Part shown: piece after piece, positions 15,617 to 23,462 of the stretch
Layout of the letters: the number at the start of each line of letters is the position of its first letter
How positions within the stretch are numbered: the first letter of the stretch is position 1
Assembly: GCF_001314225.1 (NCBI RefSeq)
Contig: NZ_CP012698.1
Coordinates: forward strand, 1-64,000
Direction: 5' to 3'
Origin: Microbacterium sp. No. 7
GTDB lineage: Bacteria; Actinomycetota; Actinomycetes; Actinomycetales; Microbacteriaceae
Length of the DNA stretch: 64,000 nt
The notes under the pieces: model-generated
What the model saw: only the letters and a program-made list of their open reading frames with translations
The model's database searches: none
Told to the model about the DNA's origin: nothing
Program-made: the position numbers and the translations under genes

Positions 15617-17092
15617 TTATTCGTTCGTGTCGAGATCCCTCTCATGCCTTCTCAGCTCGGGATACGCTCCCCAGCCGGCTCCGGTGTTCGCTGAGTGGCG
15701 TATGGCTGTATTGACGGTGACTCCGGTGATGTCCGCGACGATGCTCGCCGGGAGCACCTGTACGAGGTGATCGAGTCTGGCGCGTTTGATGATCCGAGCG
15801 TGGAGTCCGTGCTTGTTCAGGTTGAATCGGACGCTGGCTTCGCTCAAGTGTTGCTCCGGCATCACGCCTTCGAAGAGCCAGCCGGGCGACGCTCCGACGT
15901 ATGGTCGCTGGTCGCGTGTCATGTCGAGGTGCTCCGTGAGGAGGTCGGCGATCGGAGGCGGCAGAATGACTGGGGTCGTCCCGAACTGAACCTTGACGTG
16001 CCCTTCGGTGAATTGGACGTCTTCGCGTCTCAGCCGAACGGAGTCTCTGATCGGCTGGGCGAACACAAGAAGAAACAGCCCGATGATCCGGCTCGACATC
16101 GGGGTGGATTTGTCTTGGAGGAGGATGTCGACTTTCTCCCAGATGGCTTCTTCATCGAGGGTGGCTGGCGAGACGGTGGACGGGGACCGGGGCACGTCGA
16201 TGCGTGTGGTGATTCGGTGTCGGGCTGCCCAGTTGAGGAATCTCCCGATGGTGACGTTGGGATCGTGGTGGGCGAGGTAGCGGTCGACCGTCACTTGCTC
16301 GAGCGTGGGGAGGTCGAGGTCGTGCTCGTCGAGCCAGGCGAGGAAGGCTGCGATCTTGTGGAGTTCGGAGCTGTGGACGTTGGCCATTCCGACGCTGATT
16401 GGCCGGTCAAGTGACCGCCTGCGCAGTTTCCGCAACGTCTCCCATTTGAAGAATCTGGTGACGATGATGGCCTGTTCGGCGGGCAGGGTGTCGATGAATG
16501 CCCGGCTCCGGATCTCGAGGTCGTTGAGTCGGACATCGATGGTGGGCAGGGTGCCGGCAGCGATCAGCATTCGCCGGAAGTACCGGACGCGCGTCGATTG
16601 CGGGAGCTCGTTGATTGCCTCGTGGCTGATGGGCTTCTCACCGTGAGCCATGGCTCGGAGGGTGCGGTCGATGGGTTCGCGGCGGAGCCACCGGACCGCC
16701 GAACGCGGGTCCCTGGCGCTGAGCAGGTGGTCGCGGAGCGGGGCAAGCGCCGGGTGCATACGGCCATTCGAATCTGCCAGGACGTCATCGAGACGATCCT
16801 CAAGACGGCAGCGTCCACAGTGCGAGCCGGTCAGGTGTTCCTCACTCCCGCACCTGGCACATCCGAACCGTGACGGTACACCCGTGCACGCAGCGCACAC
16901 GATCTCGCCGTCGTGTGACCGGAATGCCAGGACCTTCATCTGGGCGCACGCCGGGCAGGGTGCAGCGTTTCGACGCAGACGGGAATAGCAGGCGTTGCAG
17001 ATGCGCTGCTCGAGAATCTCGTACCTGGCCTCGACGTCGCGACCGCACGAGTCGCAACGTCGCTTCCATCCAGGGCTCGCGCTCTCGCTCAC
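15617..17092 (-). CDS. Zinc-ribbon tyrosine-recombinase-like protein, about 491 aa
   Basis: Start chosen at GTG 17092, which overlaps the Xre gene stop (GTGA). The N-terminus holds several CxxC pairs (CDSCG, CNACY, CPACA, CAAC, CARCG, CGRC) that make three zinc ribbons. The C-terminal 250 residues have the layered helical build of a tyrosine-recombinase catalytic domain (IIGLFLLVFAQPIRDSVRLRREDV). I cannot find a convincing R...HxxR...Y set, so it may be a non-catalytic partner. It is the third member of a coupled trio with the integrase and the Xre protein, and the trio presumably moved the outer element. A Tn554-like TnpA/TnpB/TnpC arrangement is an analogy only. Confidence 0.65.
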   Translation of the reverse strand: MSESASPGWKRRCDSCGRDVEARYEILEQRICNACYSRLRRNAAPCPACAQMKVLAFRSHDGEIVCAACTGVPSRFGCARCGSEEHLTGSHCGRCRLEDRLDDVLADSNGRMHPALAPLRDHLLSARDPRSAVRWLRREPIDRTLRAMAHGEKPISHEAINELPQSTRVRYFRRMLIAAGTLPTIDVRLNDLEIRSRAFIDTLPAEQAIIVTRFFKWETLRKLRRRSLDRPISVGMANVHSSELHKIAAFLAWLDEHDLDLPTLEQVTVDRYLAHHDPNVTIGRFLNWAARHRITTRIDVPRSPSTVSPATLDEEAIWEKVDILLQDKSTPMSSRIIGLFLLVFAQPIRDSVRLRREDVQFTEGHVKVQFGTTPVILPPPIADLLTEHLDMTRDQRPYVGASPGWLFEGVMPEQHLSEASVRFNLNKHGLHARIIKRARLDHLVQVLPASIVADITGVTVNTAIRHSANTGAGWGAYPELRRHERDLDTNE

Positions 17093-17436
17093 TCCGTGGG
17101 ACGGTGCAGTTTCGCGGGGATCGGGCGGAGGGCACCGATAGAAGGTCCGTTGCTGCGGGCTTCGCCGACGGCGCGAGGTGCGCGCGCTGCAGCCACAGGG
17201 GCCACCTCGATGAGGTCGTTGGGTGTGCAGTCGAGGATGCGGCAAAGCGCGGCGAGTACCTCGATGTTGAGCCTTTCGGGCGTCTTCGTCACGAGGCGAT
17301 AGATCTGCTCGCGGGACAGGTGCACACCCTGCTCCCGGAGCGGGTCGATGAGGTCGGTCGTATGGAACATCCCCGCGACGGCCATGACCTGCCGCAGCTG
17401 CCAGGTGATCGGGCTGTGGTCAGCGATTGTCGGCAT
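17089..17436 (-). CDS. Xre-type HTH protein of the recombinase trio, 115 aa
   Basis: Start taken at ATG 17436 because a GGAGG site lies just upstream; an ATG at 17448 is the alternative. Residues about 20-75 (TTDLIDPLREQGVHLSREQIYRLVTKTPERLNIEVLAALCRILDCTPNDLIEV) are a typical Xre/Cro HTH with the CTPNDL helix. The tail is basic and Pro/Ala-rich. It overlaps the end of the tyrosine recombinase gene and the start of the zinc-ribbon gene, so all three are translationally linked. It likely regulates or assists recombination. Its promoter is now cut off by the composite transposon. Confidence 0.8.
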   Translation of the reverse strand: MPTIADHSPITWQLRQVMAVAGMFHTTDLIDPLREQGVHLSREQIYRLVTKTPERLNIEVLAALCRILDCTPNDLIEVAPVAAARAPRAVGEARSNGPSIGALRPIPAKLHRPTE

Positions 17437-17620
17437 CGTTTCCTCCATAGATTCGGGCGAGAGCTCGGGTCACCATGCGGGTCTTATAGTCGTCGCCGAG
17501 CGAGGTGTAGATCGCGGTGGTGGACGCATAGGCGTGGCCGACCTGATCCTGGACGAACTTCTCCGAGTAGCCCCACTCGATCAGGTTGGTGACGTAGGTA
17601 TGGCGCAGCGCGTGCACGCT
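17420..17620 (-). pseudogene. Tyrosine recombinase, C-terminal fragment
   Basis: This is the 3' end of the trio's integrase: HALRHTYVTNL (box with the two catalytic His/Arg), then VGHAYASTTAIYTSL with the nucleophilic Tyr. The 5' part is at 42531-43448. The two pieces join in frame at the 6-bp duplication as PPELSVHALRHTY, giving about 370 residues. Alone it has no start of its own and lacks the first catalytic Arg, so it is inactive. Confidence 0.93.
17615..17620. repeat. Target-site duplication CACGCT, left copy
   Basis: CACGCT directly abuts the TG end of the left IS21 unit. The same six bases follow the CA end of the right unit at 42531-42536. Removing 17621-42536 restores the recombinase reading frame, so this is the target duplication of the whole composite transposon. 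Confidence 0.9.
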
Positions 17621-17767
17621 TGACTATGGCAGCGTAAGTCGGACCCACCAGGGCAATCTAAGCGGAGACCACTTGCTGCTTGACGGGGTGTCCACGGCAG
17701 CCTGAGCCGAGTCCACCTCCACCGTTGACGGAACTGTTGTTCCGGATGCTGATGGTGGAGGTTTGGG

Positions 17768-19447
17768 ATGGGATCTCGGGTGGATGTGTTCGCGGCGATT
17801 CGGCGTGATGCGCGGGTGGAGGAGCTCTCGATCAGAGAGCTTGCGCGCCGTCATCACGTTGGGCGAGCGACGGTGCGGCAGGCGTTGGCTTCGCCGGAAC
17901 CGCCGCCGAAGAAGACGCGGGTGAGGTCGGCGCCGAGGCTTGACCGGTTCAAGCCCGCGATCGACGCGATGCTGCGGGAGGATCTGACGGCACCAAGGAA
18001 GCAGCGCCACACCGCGACCCGGGTACTGGATCGTCTTATTGAGGAGCACGGAGCGACTGAATTGTCGTATTCGACTGTTCGTAACTACGTCCGCTTTCGC
18101 CGGCCCGAGATCGACGCGGTCGCGGGCCGGCGGGTGGAGGTCTTCATCCCTCAAGACCACCAGCCAGGTGCGGAGGCTGAGGTCGATTTCGGCGAGGTGT
18201 GGGTGGTGCTAGCTGGGGTGAAGACGAAGTGCCACATGTTCGTGTTCCGGCTCTCTCACTCGGGGAAGGCGATCCACCGGGTTTATTCGACTCAGTCGCA
18301 GGAAGCATTCCTCGAGGGCCACATTGATGCGTTCGAAGAGATTGGCGGCATCCCGACCCGGCATATCCGTTACGACAATCTGACATCGGCAGTCCAGGCG
18401 GTGCTCTATGGCAACGGGCGCGGCCGGATCGAGAACGAGCGGTGGGTGCTGTTCCGCTCCCACTACGGGTTCGATTCGTTCTACTGCCAACCCGGTATCA
18501 CGGGCGCACATGAGAAGGGCGGCGTTGAGGGTGAGGTCGGGCGGTTCCGGCGAACACATTTGACACCCATGCCGGTTGTCGATTCCCTCGCAGAACTCAA
18601 CGCGAGAATCCGCGCCTGGGACGCGGCGGATGACAGGCGGCGGATCGCGTCGCGGATTCGCACAGTCGGCCAGGACTTCGCCGTCGAACAGGCACTGCTG
18701 TCGCCGCTGCCGTATGAGCGATTCGATCCAGGCCTGACGCTGCATCCGCGGGTCGACAGGTCGAGTCTGATCACGGTTCGGATGGCGAAGTACTCCGTCC
18801 CCGCCCATCTGATCGGCCGGAACGTCCGCGTCTCATTACGCGCGTCCGTGGTCGTCGTTTTCGACGGGCACCAGGAAGTTGCCCGCCATGAGCGAGTTGT
18901 CGCGCGCGGCGGACAATCAGTCGTCCTCGACCATTACCTCGAGGTGTTGCGTCAGAAGCCCGGAGCGCTCCCGGGAGCCACCGCCTTAGCGAGGGCGCGG
19001 GAGGCCGGAGTGTTTACGGCTGCCCACGATGCGTTCTGGGCGGCCGCCCGCAAGACCGATGGTGATGCCGTCGGCACGCGAGCCCTCATTGATGTTCTGC
19101 TTCTGCACCGGAGCATGCCCGCAGAGGAAGTGATCGCCGGCATCCACGCAGCACTCCAAGTCGGGGCAGTCACCGCCGATGTCGTCGCTGTCGAAGCCCG
19201 CAGACAAACTTCGACGGGTGGGCCTGGCCTGCATGGTCATCTCCGTGAACTCGCGTCTGGCCGCGAGCAACGAGTTGTCAGTCTCACCCAACGCCGTCTC
19301 GCTGATCCGGCCGCGGTGATCGCAGGTCTCCCGGCCGACACGAGACCACTGCCGAGTGTCGCCGGCTACGACGAACTCTTGGAACGTCGGGCACGCCCGA
19401 CGCTCACGGACGAAGCGATTGATCGGGAAGGAACCACGGGAACATGA
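17768..19447 (+). CDS. istA: IS21-family transposase IstA (left copy)
   Basis: A 559-residue DDE transposase. An N-terminal HTH (ELARRHHVGRATVRQAL, about residues 24-40) binds the terminal repeats. The catalytic core has Asp140 (EAEVDFGEVWV), Asp203 (IRYDNLTSAV) and the Glu of HEKGGVEGEVG near 250. The C-terminal half holds the small beta-barrel and coiled region usual for IstA. Its last codons overlap the istB ATG by four bases (ATGA). With IstB it catalyses cut-and-paste transposition through a circular intermediate. The copy at 38767 is identical in translation. Confidence 0.95.
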   Translation: MGSRVDVFAAIRRDARVEELSIRELARRHHVGRATVRQALASPEPPPKKTRVRSAPRLDRFKPAIDAMLREDLTAPRKQRHTATRVLDRLIEEHGATELSYSTVRNYVRFRRPEIDAVAGRRVEVFIPQDHQPGAEAEVDFGEVWVVLAGVKTKCHMFVFRLSHSGKAIHRVYSTQSQEAFLEGHIDAFEEIGGIPTRHIRYDNLTSAVQAVLYGNGRGRIENERWVLFRSHYGFDSFYCQPGITGAHEKGGVEGEVGRFRRTHLTPMPVVDSLAELNARIRAWDAADDRRRIASRIRTVGQDFAVEQALLSPLPYERFDPGLTLHPRVDRSSLITVRMAKYSVPAHLIGRNVRVSLRASVVVVFDGHQEVARHERVVARGGQSVVLDHYLEVLRQKPGALPGATALARAREAGVFTAAHDAFWAAARKTDGDAVGTRALIDVLLLHRSMPAEEVIAGIHAALQVGAVTADVVAVEARRQTSTGGPGLHGHLRELASGREQRVVSLTQRRLADPAAVIAGLPADTRPLPSVAGYDELLERRARPTLTDEAIDREGTTGT

Positions 19448-20256
19448 CCACGAAACCCACCACCGTCACGACGACGCTGCGCCGGAGACGCGGGCTCACC
19501 GAAGAAGCAGCGATCGCGGCTGTCGATCAGGCCTGCCGGCGTCTCCGGCTCCCGACTGTCCGCGCCGTCGTTGACGAGGCCCTGGTGACCGCGAACCGAG
19601 AGCAGCTGTCCTACCAAGGGTTCCTGGCAGAGCTACTGCTCGCGGAGTGCGATGATCGCGATCGGCGCTCCTCGATTCGGCGCGTGTCTGCGGCTGGCTT
19701 CCCGCGGAGCAAGTGGCTCGGTGACTTCGATTTCGACGCGAACCCGAACATCAACCCGGCCACGATCCACCAACTCGCTACCGGTGACTGGATCCGCAAA
19801 GGCGAACCGCTCTGCCTCATCGGCGACTCCGGTACCGGGAAATCGCATCTACTGATCGGTCTGGGAACCGCGGCTGCAGAGAAGGGCTATCGGGTCAAAT
19901 ACACGCTCGCGACGAAACTCGTCAACGAACTCGTCGAAGCCGCCGACGAGAAGCAGCTCGCCCGCACCATCGCTCGCTACGGCCGCGTCGACTTGCTCTG
20001 CATCGATGAACTCGGCTACATGGAACTCGACCGCCGCGGAGCCGAGCTCCTGTTCCAGGTCCTCACCGAACGCGAAGAGAAGAACTCCGTCGCGATAGCC
20101 TCCAACGAATCGTTCTCCGGATGGACGAGGACCTTCACCGACCCGAGGCTCTGCGCTGCGATCGTCGACCGACTCACGTTCGGTGGCAGCATCATCGAAA
20201 CCGGCACCGACTCCTATCGCCTCGCCCACACCCGCCGACTCACTGACCAGGTCTGA
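19444..20256 (+). CDS. istB: IS21-family helper ATPase IstB (left copy)
   Basis: A 270-residue AAA+ ATPase related to DnaC. It has Walker A GDSGTGKSH (residues 127-135) and Walker B LLCIDELGYM. The family phrase ASNESFSGWTRTF is present, as is the C-terminal DRLTFGGSIIETGTDSYRL. IstB binds target DNA and stimulates the IstA transposase. The start overlaps istA by four bases. Its 3' end is nine bases from the stop of the convergent trpS gene, so the two transcripts meet head-on. Confidence 0.95.
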   Translation: MTTKPTTVTTTLRRRRGLTEEAAIAAVDQACRRLRLPTVRAVVDEALVTANREQLSYQGFLAELLLAECDDRDRRSSIRRVSAAGFPRSKWLGDFDFDANPNINPATIHQLATGDWIRKGEPLCLIGDSGTGKSHLLIGLGTAAAEKGYRVKYTLATKLVNELVEAADEKQLARTIARYGRVDLLCIDELGYMELDRRGAELLFQVLTEREEKNSVAIASNESFSGWTRTFTDPRLCAAIVDRLTFGGSIIETGTDSYRLAHTRRLTDQV

Positions 20257-20264
20257 CCGAGGTC

Positions 20265-21305
20265 CTAGTAGATCGTCCCCATTGCTTCGCGCACCTGGGC
20301 CAGTGTTGACTCCGCCGAAGTGTTCGCAGCCTCATTGCCGTGGCGAAGAATCGCCCGCACGAGATCCTCGTCTTTGGCGAAGGCTTGCCGCCTCACGCGC
20401 AACGGTTCCAAGAAGTCGTTCACGGCTGTCGCCGTCATGGCTTTCAGGGCGCTGCTGCCGCCATCACCGATCTCGTCGGCTAACTCGGCTGGCTCGACAC
20501 CGCGGCACAGCGCGGCCGTCGACAACAGCGCCGAAACACCAGGCCTGTCCTCGGGATCGAAACTGATCCGCCGGTCCTGATCGGTCCGAGTCTGACGAAT
20601 CACCGCAACTGTCTCGTCCGGTGTCATAGATAACGCGATCGCGTTCCCGTAGCTCTTCGACATCTTCCGACCGTCCAAGCCCGGAACCTCCGGCGTCGAC
20701 GTGATCAACGCATCCGGAACCGGGAAGACATCCCCATAGCGCTCGTTGAACCGTCGAGCGATCACGCGAGTCATCTCCACATGCGGGAGGTTGTCCTTGC
20801 CGACGGGCACGAGATTGCCTTTGCAGAACAGAATGTCGGCCGCCTGGTGCACCGGATAGGTCAAGAGCAACCCGCTCAACGCGCGCCCGGACGCCGCGAG
20901 TTCCGCTTTGACGGTCGGATTACGATGCAGTTCCGCCTCGGTGACCAAGCTCAGGAACGGCAGCATCAACTGATTCAGCGCCGGCACCGACGAGTGGGTG
21001 AAAATGGTCGTCCGTTCCGGGTCGATGCCCGCGGCGAGATAGTCGAGCACAGCGCTATAGACGTTCTCGCGAACGTGAGCCATCGTGTCTCGGTCGGTGA
21101 TGACCTGATAGTCCGCGAGCACGAGGAACATCTCGACGCCAGCCTGCTGGAGACGCACCCGTTCCCTGATGGTGCCAAAGTAGTGGCCCAGATGCAGCGG
21201 CCCAGTCGGCCGCTCACCCGTGAGGACTCGAAAGTGCTCGGGGTGCTCGGCCACGAGGACCGCGACCTCTGCCGAGCGTTGCGCGGTTGCGATGAAGGAC
21301 TCCAT
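20265..21305 (-). CDS. trpS: Auxiliary tryptophanyl-tRNA synthetase (left copy)
   Basis: A 346-residue class I TrpRS that charges tRNA-Trp. HIGH-type motif HLGH is at 38-41 and KMSKS at 214-218. Length is normal for bacterial TrpRS. By eye, Gln67 in ADYQVIT stands where Bacillus stearothermophilus TrpRS has His43 (VDQHAIT), a position linked to indolmycin sensitivity. Start is ATG 21305 with a GGGAG site. The gene lies inside the IS21 ends and faces istAB. Its leader carries a Trp-rich peptide. By comparison with the Streptomyces auxiliary TrpRS that gives indolmycin resistance and is controlled by attenuation, a mobile resistance gene is likely; resistance itself is inferred. Confidence 0.93.
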   Translation of the reverse strand: MESFIATAQRSAEVAVLVAEHPEHFRVLTGERPTGPLHLGHYFGTIRERVRLQQAGVEMFLVLADYQVITDRDTMAHVRENVYSAVLDYLAAGIDPERTTIFTHSSVPALNQLMLPFLSLVTEAELHRNPTVKAELAASGRALSGLLLTYPVHQAADILFCKGNLVPVGKDNLPHVEMTRVIARRFNERYGDVFPVPDALITSTPEVPGLDGRKMSKSYGNAIALSMTPDETVAVIRQTRTDQDRRISFDPEDRPGVSALLSTAALCRGVEPAELADEIGDGGSSALKAMTATAVNDFLEPLRVRRQAFAKDEDLVRAILRHGNEAANTSAESTLAQVREAMGTIY

Positions 21306-21433
21306 TTGTGTCTCCCGATGATTGGGAGCTACACGGAGTACTCGGGCCGTTCCACGAGCTGCCGTGCAGCCCGTGAACATACTTCAACCGGCTGCTATCG
21401 CAGCCACCACCAAGCGGAACGGTTGAAGTTCAT
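21306..21433 (-). promoter_or_regulatory. Trp attenuator leader of trpS (left copy)
   Basis: On the minus strand the leader holds a short Trp-rich ORF (21395-21433) overlapping two alternative stems. The outer stem pairs 21420-21428 with 21382-21390 (CTTCAACCG/CGGTTGAAG), and the inner stem pairs GGCTGC with GCAGCC at 21390-21405. A further stem CGGGC/GCCCG spans 21343-21373. A last one, CTCCC/GGGAG at 21312-21328, includes the Shine-Dalgarno of trpS. This fits ribosome stalling at Trp codons releasing trpS expression, by antitermination or by freeing the ribosome site. Confidence 0.75.
21395..21433 (-). CDS. Leader peptide with three Trp codons (left copy)
   Basis: ATG at 21433 opens a 12-codon ORF, MNFNRSAWWWLR, ending in TAG. 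Three consecutive TGG codons in a 12-residue peptide upstream of a TrpRS gene are the hallmark of a Trp-tRNA sensing attenuator. The ribosome site is weak. Confidence 0.82.
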   Translation of the reverse strand: MNFNRSAWWWLR

Positions 21434-21531
21434 GAACGAGATACTACCGGGGCCCGGAACCAAGACCAGAAACCACAGGGTGGGTCCCGTTTAGATTGCC
21501 GCCCTGGGCCCAGCTGAGGTTGACATTCTCA

Positions 21532-21745
21532 GGCGCGCCTCGACATAGCCGCACTCGAGGAGACGCTCGAGTTCGCGGCGGATGTGACTCACGGCAGGCG
21601 ACCAGTAGAAGCTTCTGAGGCTCCAGTCGGCGCGCACCTTGATCTCGGCGGGCGAGAGCTCTTCTTGGTGGGAGGACAGCAGACCGAGCACGGCGTAGGC
21701 GGTCGCGGGTAAGAACTCGGCGCGCTCGTGATCGTCCTCAGCCAT
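21532..21745 (-). pseudogene. PadR-family regulator, truncated by IS21
   Basis: Start ATG 21745. The 71 native codons (MAEDDHERAEFLPATAYAVL, then LGLLSSHQEELSPAEIKVRADWSLRSFYWSPAVSHIRRELERLLECGYVEARL) match the winged HTH of PadR regulators. At 21531 the IS21 end begins and the frame reads 13 junk codons to a stop. The C-terminal dimerisation part is lost. It lies directly behind the monooxygenase gene in the same direction, so it was probably the local repressor of the esterase/monooxygenase operon. Confidence 0.8.
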
Positions 21746-21803
21746 GCGGTTCATGATACGGGCGGGTGGACCGGGCACCCGCGAAAGTGCCCGGTCCGAA
21801 AGA

Positions 21804-23450
21804 TCACGCCGCCAACTGCGAAGCGGTCAAGGTGAAGCCGCGGAAGCCGTCGGCTGCCACGGCGCCCAGTACGTCCTCGAAGCTTCCGACGCCTCCCGCG
21901 TACGGCATGAAGACAACCTTCTTCCCCGGGACGTTGCTGCCCGTGTACCAGGAGTTCGCGTTCGCCGCGTAGCGGTAGAGGCTCTGCTGCGCCACGTCGG
22001 CAACGTGATCCATCCATTCCTCCTCAGCGCCGGCATCCGTCTCGATGATGGTGGCGCCGCTCTGCTCCGCGCGCTCGATCAGGTTCGTGACGAAGTCGAT
22101 GCTCTGCTCGGTGGTCGTGATCACGTTGGCCAAGACCGACGGGCCTCCGGGAGCGGTGATCAGGAACAGATTCGGGAAGTCGCTCATCTGCATTCCGAGA
22201 TAGGTTTTGGGTCCATCCGCCCAGTGCTCCTGGATGGAGCGGCCGGCGCGACTGCGGACATCGACCCCGGTGAAGCTTCCGGTCAATCCGTCGTAGCCCG
22301 TCGCGAAGATGATGTCGTCGACCTCGAACTCGTCGTTCGCGGTCTTGATGCTGTGCGCGGTGATCTCCACGATCGGGTCTTCCACGACACTGTGCAGCCG
22401 CACGTTGTCGCGGTTGAACGTCTCGTAGTAGTTCGTTCCCAGGATGATGCGGTTGATGCCGATCGGGTACCCGTGAGGTACCAGCGCCTCCGCCGCAGCA
22501 GGGTCATCCACGATCTGGCGGATCTTCTTCCTGCAGAACTCCGCGACGAGCTCGTTCACCGCCTCGTCCTTGAGACCGAGATGGTCGGCAAGGCTCGTGA
22601 CATACCCGCCGATGGTGCCCTCGTTCCACATCGCCTCCAATTGGGCTTCGCGTTCTGCATCGGGGATGTCGGGCAGGTAGTCCTCCGGCGCAGGGAAGGG
22701 TGTGCCGTAGTCACCGCGCCGCGCCGCCGCGTACAGGAACGGGTACGCCGCCTTGATGGGCGCCGCCTCTTCCTCGCTGACGGCGACGTTGACCGCCGGA
22801 AGGACGAACTTCGGCATCCGCTGCAGCACCGTGACGTTCGCGGCCTCGGCCGCGACAACCGGAAGGATTTGCACACCCGTCGAGCCCGTCCCGATCAGGG
22901 CGACCCGTCGGCCGTCGAAGCTGACTTCCTCATGCGGCCAACGACCGCTGTGAAACCATCGCCCCTCGAACTCGGCGAGGCCGGGAATCTGTGGAACCCG
23001 CGACTCGCTGAGTGCCCCGGTCGCGAGAATCAGGTACCGCGAGCTGATCCGCTCACCCGCATCCGTCACCGACGTCCATCGTTCCGCGTCGTCGTCCCAC
23101 GTCGCCCCCGTGAGCACGGTGTTGAAGGTGATGTCCTTGATCATGTCTTCTCGCTGCGCGATCGCCTCCATGTACGCACGGATCGCGGCGTGCGTGCCGA
23201 ACCGTTCTGGCCAGCTCCACTCCTGGTTGATCTTGGGAGTCCATGAGGCCGTGTAGAACAAGCTCGGGATGTCGCATCGCGCACCGGGATACCGGTTCCA
23301 ATACCAGGTTCCGCCCACGCCGCTGCCCTTCTCCACGATGCGGGCGCGCAGGCCGATCTTGCGGAGCTTGTGCAGTTGATAGAGCCCGGCGAAACCGGCA
23401 CCGACGATGACGGCATCGAGCACTTCGTTGTGCCTTGTGCTGCTGTTCAT
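21804..23450 (-). CDS. Flavin-dependent Baeyer-Villiger monooxygenase, 548 aa
   Basis: A type I BVMO, inserting one oxygen of O2 next to a ketone with NADPH and FAD. The FAD site GAGFAG (17-22), the BVMO fingerprint FEGRWFHSGRWPH (161-173) and the NADPH site GTGSTG (187-192) are all intact. Length fits cyclohexanone/phenylacetone-type enzymes (about 540). It follows the esterase gene by 12 bases. The pair is the classic ketone-to-ester then ester-cleavage module. Substrate is not predictable from sequence; a cyclic or aryl ketone is likely. Confidence 0.92.
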   Translation of the reverse strand: MNSSTRHNEVLDAVIVGAGFAGLYQLHKLRKIGLRARIVEKGSGVGGTWYWNRYPGARCDIPSLFYTASWTPKINQEWSWPERFGTHAAIRAYMEAIAQREDMIKDITFNTVLTGATWDDDAERWTSVTDAGERISSRYLILATGALSESRVPQIPGLAEFEGRWFHSGRWPHEEVSFDGRRVALIGTGSTGVQILPVVAAEAANVTVLQRMPKFVLPAVNVAVSEEEAAPIKAAYPFLYAAARRGDYGTPFPAPEDYLPDIPDAEREAQLEAMWNEGTIGGYVTSLADHLGLKDEAVNELVAEFCRKKIRQIVDDPAAAEALVPHGYPIGINRIILGTNYYETFNRDNVRLHSVVEDPIVEITAHSIKTANDEFEVDDIIFATGYDGLTGSFTGVDVRSRAGRSIQEHWADGPKTYLGMQMSDFPNLFLITAPGGPSVLANVITTTEQSIDFVTNLIERAEQSGATIIETDAGAEEEWMDHVADVAQQSLYRYAANANSWYTGSNVPGKKVVFMPYAGGVGSFEDVLGAVAADGFRGFTLTASQLAA

Positions 23451-23462
23451 TGTGATCTTCCT

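Larger units (their letters stand above)
17621..21531. mobile_element. IS21-family unit carrying trpS, left copy
   Basis: The unit is 3911 bp with TG...CA ends. The first bases TGACTATGGCAGCGTAAG and the inverted right end TGAGAATGTCAACCTCAG share an imperfect terminal repeat. A second internal repeat (GGCAATCTAAnCGG, at 17652-17665 and inverted at 21487-21500) is the usual IS21 pattern of multiple terminal sites. Genes are istA, istB and, facing them, trpS with its leader. Usual IS21 elements are about 2-2.5 kb, so the extra 1.2 kb is the trpS cassette lying inside the terminal repeats. Confidence 0.92.

Noticed and set aside
21470..21492. T-box-like AGGGTGGGTCCCG on the plus strand next to trpS
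   Set aside because: It is on the opposite strand to trpS, overlaps the IS21 terminal region, and no specifier stem was found. The minus-strand leader with Trp codons explains regulation better.
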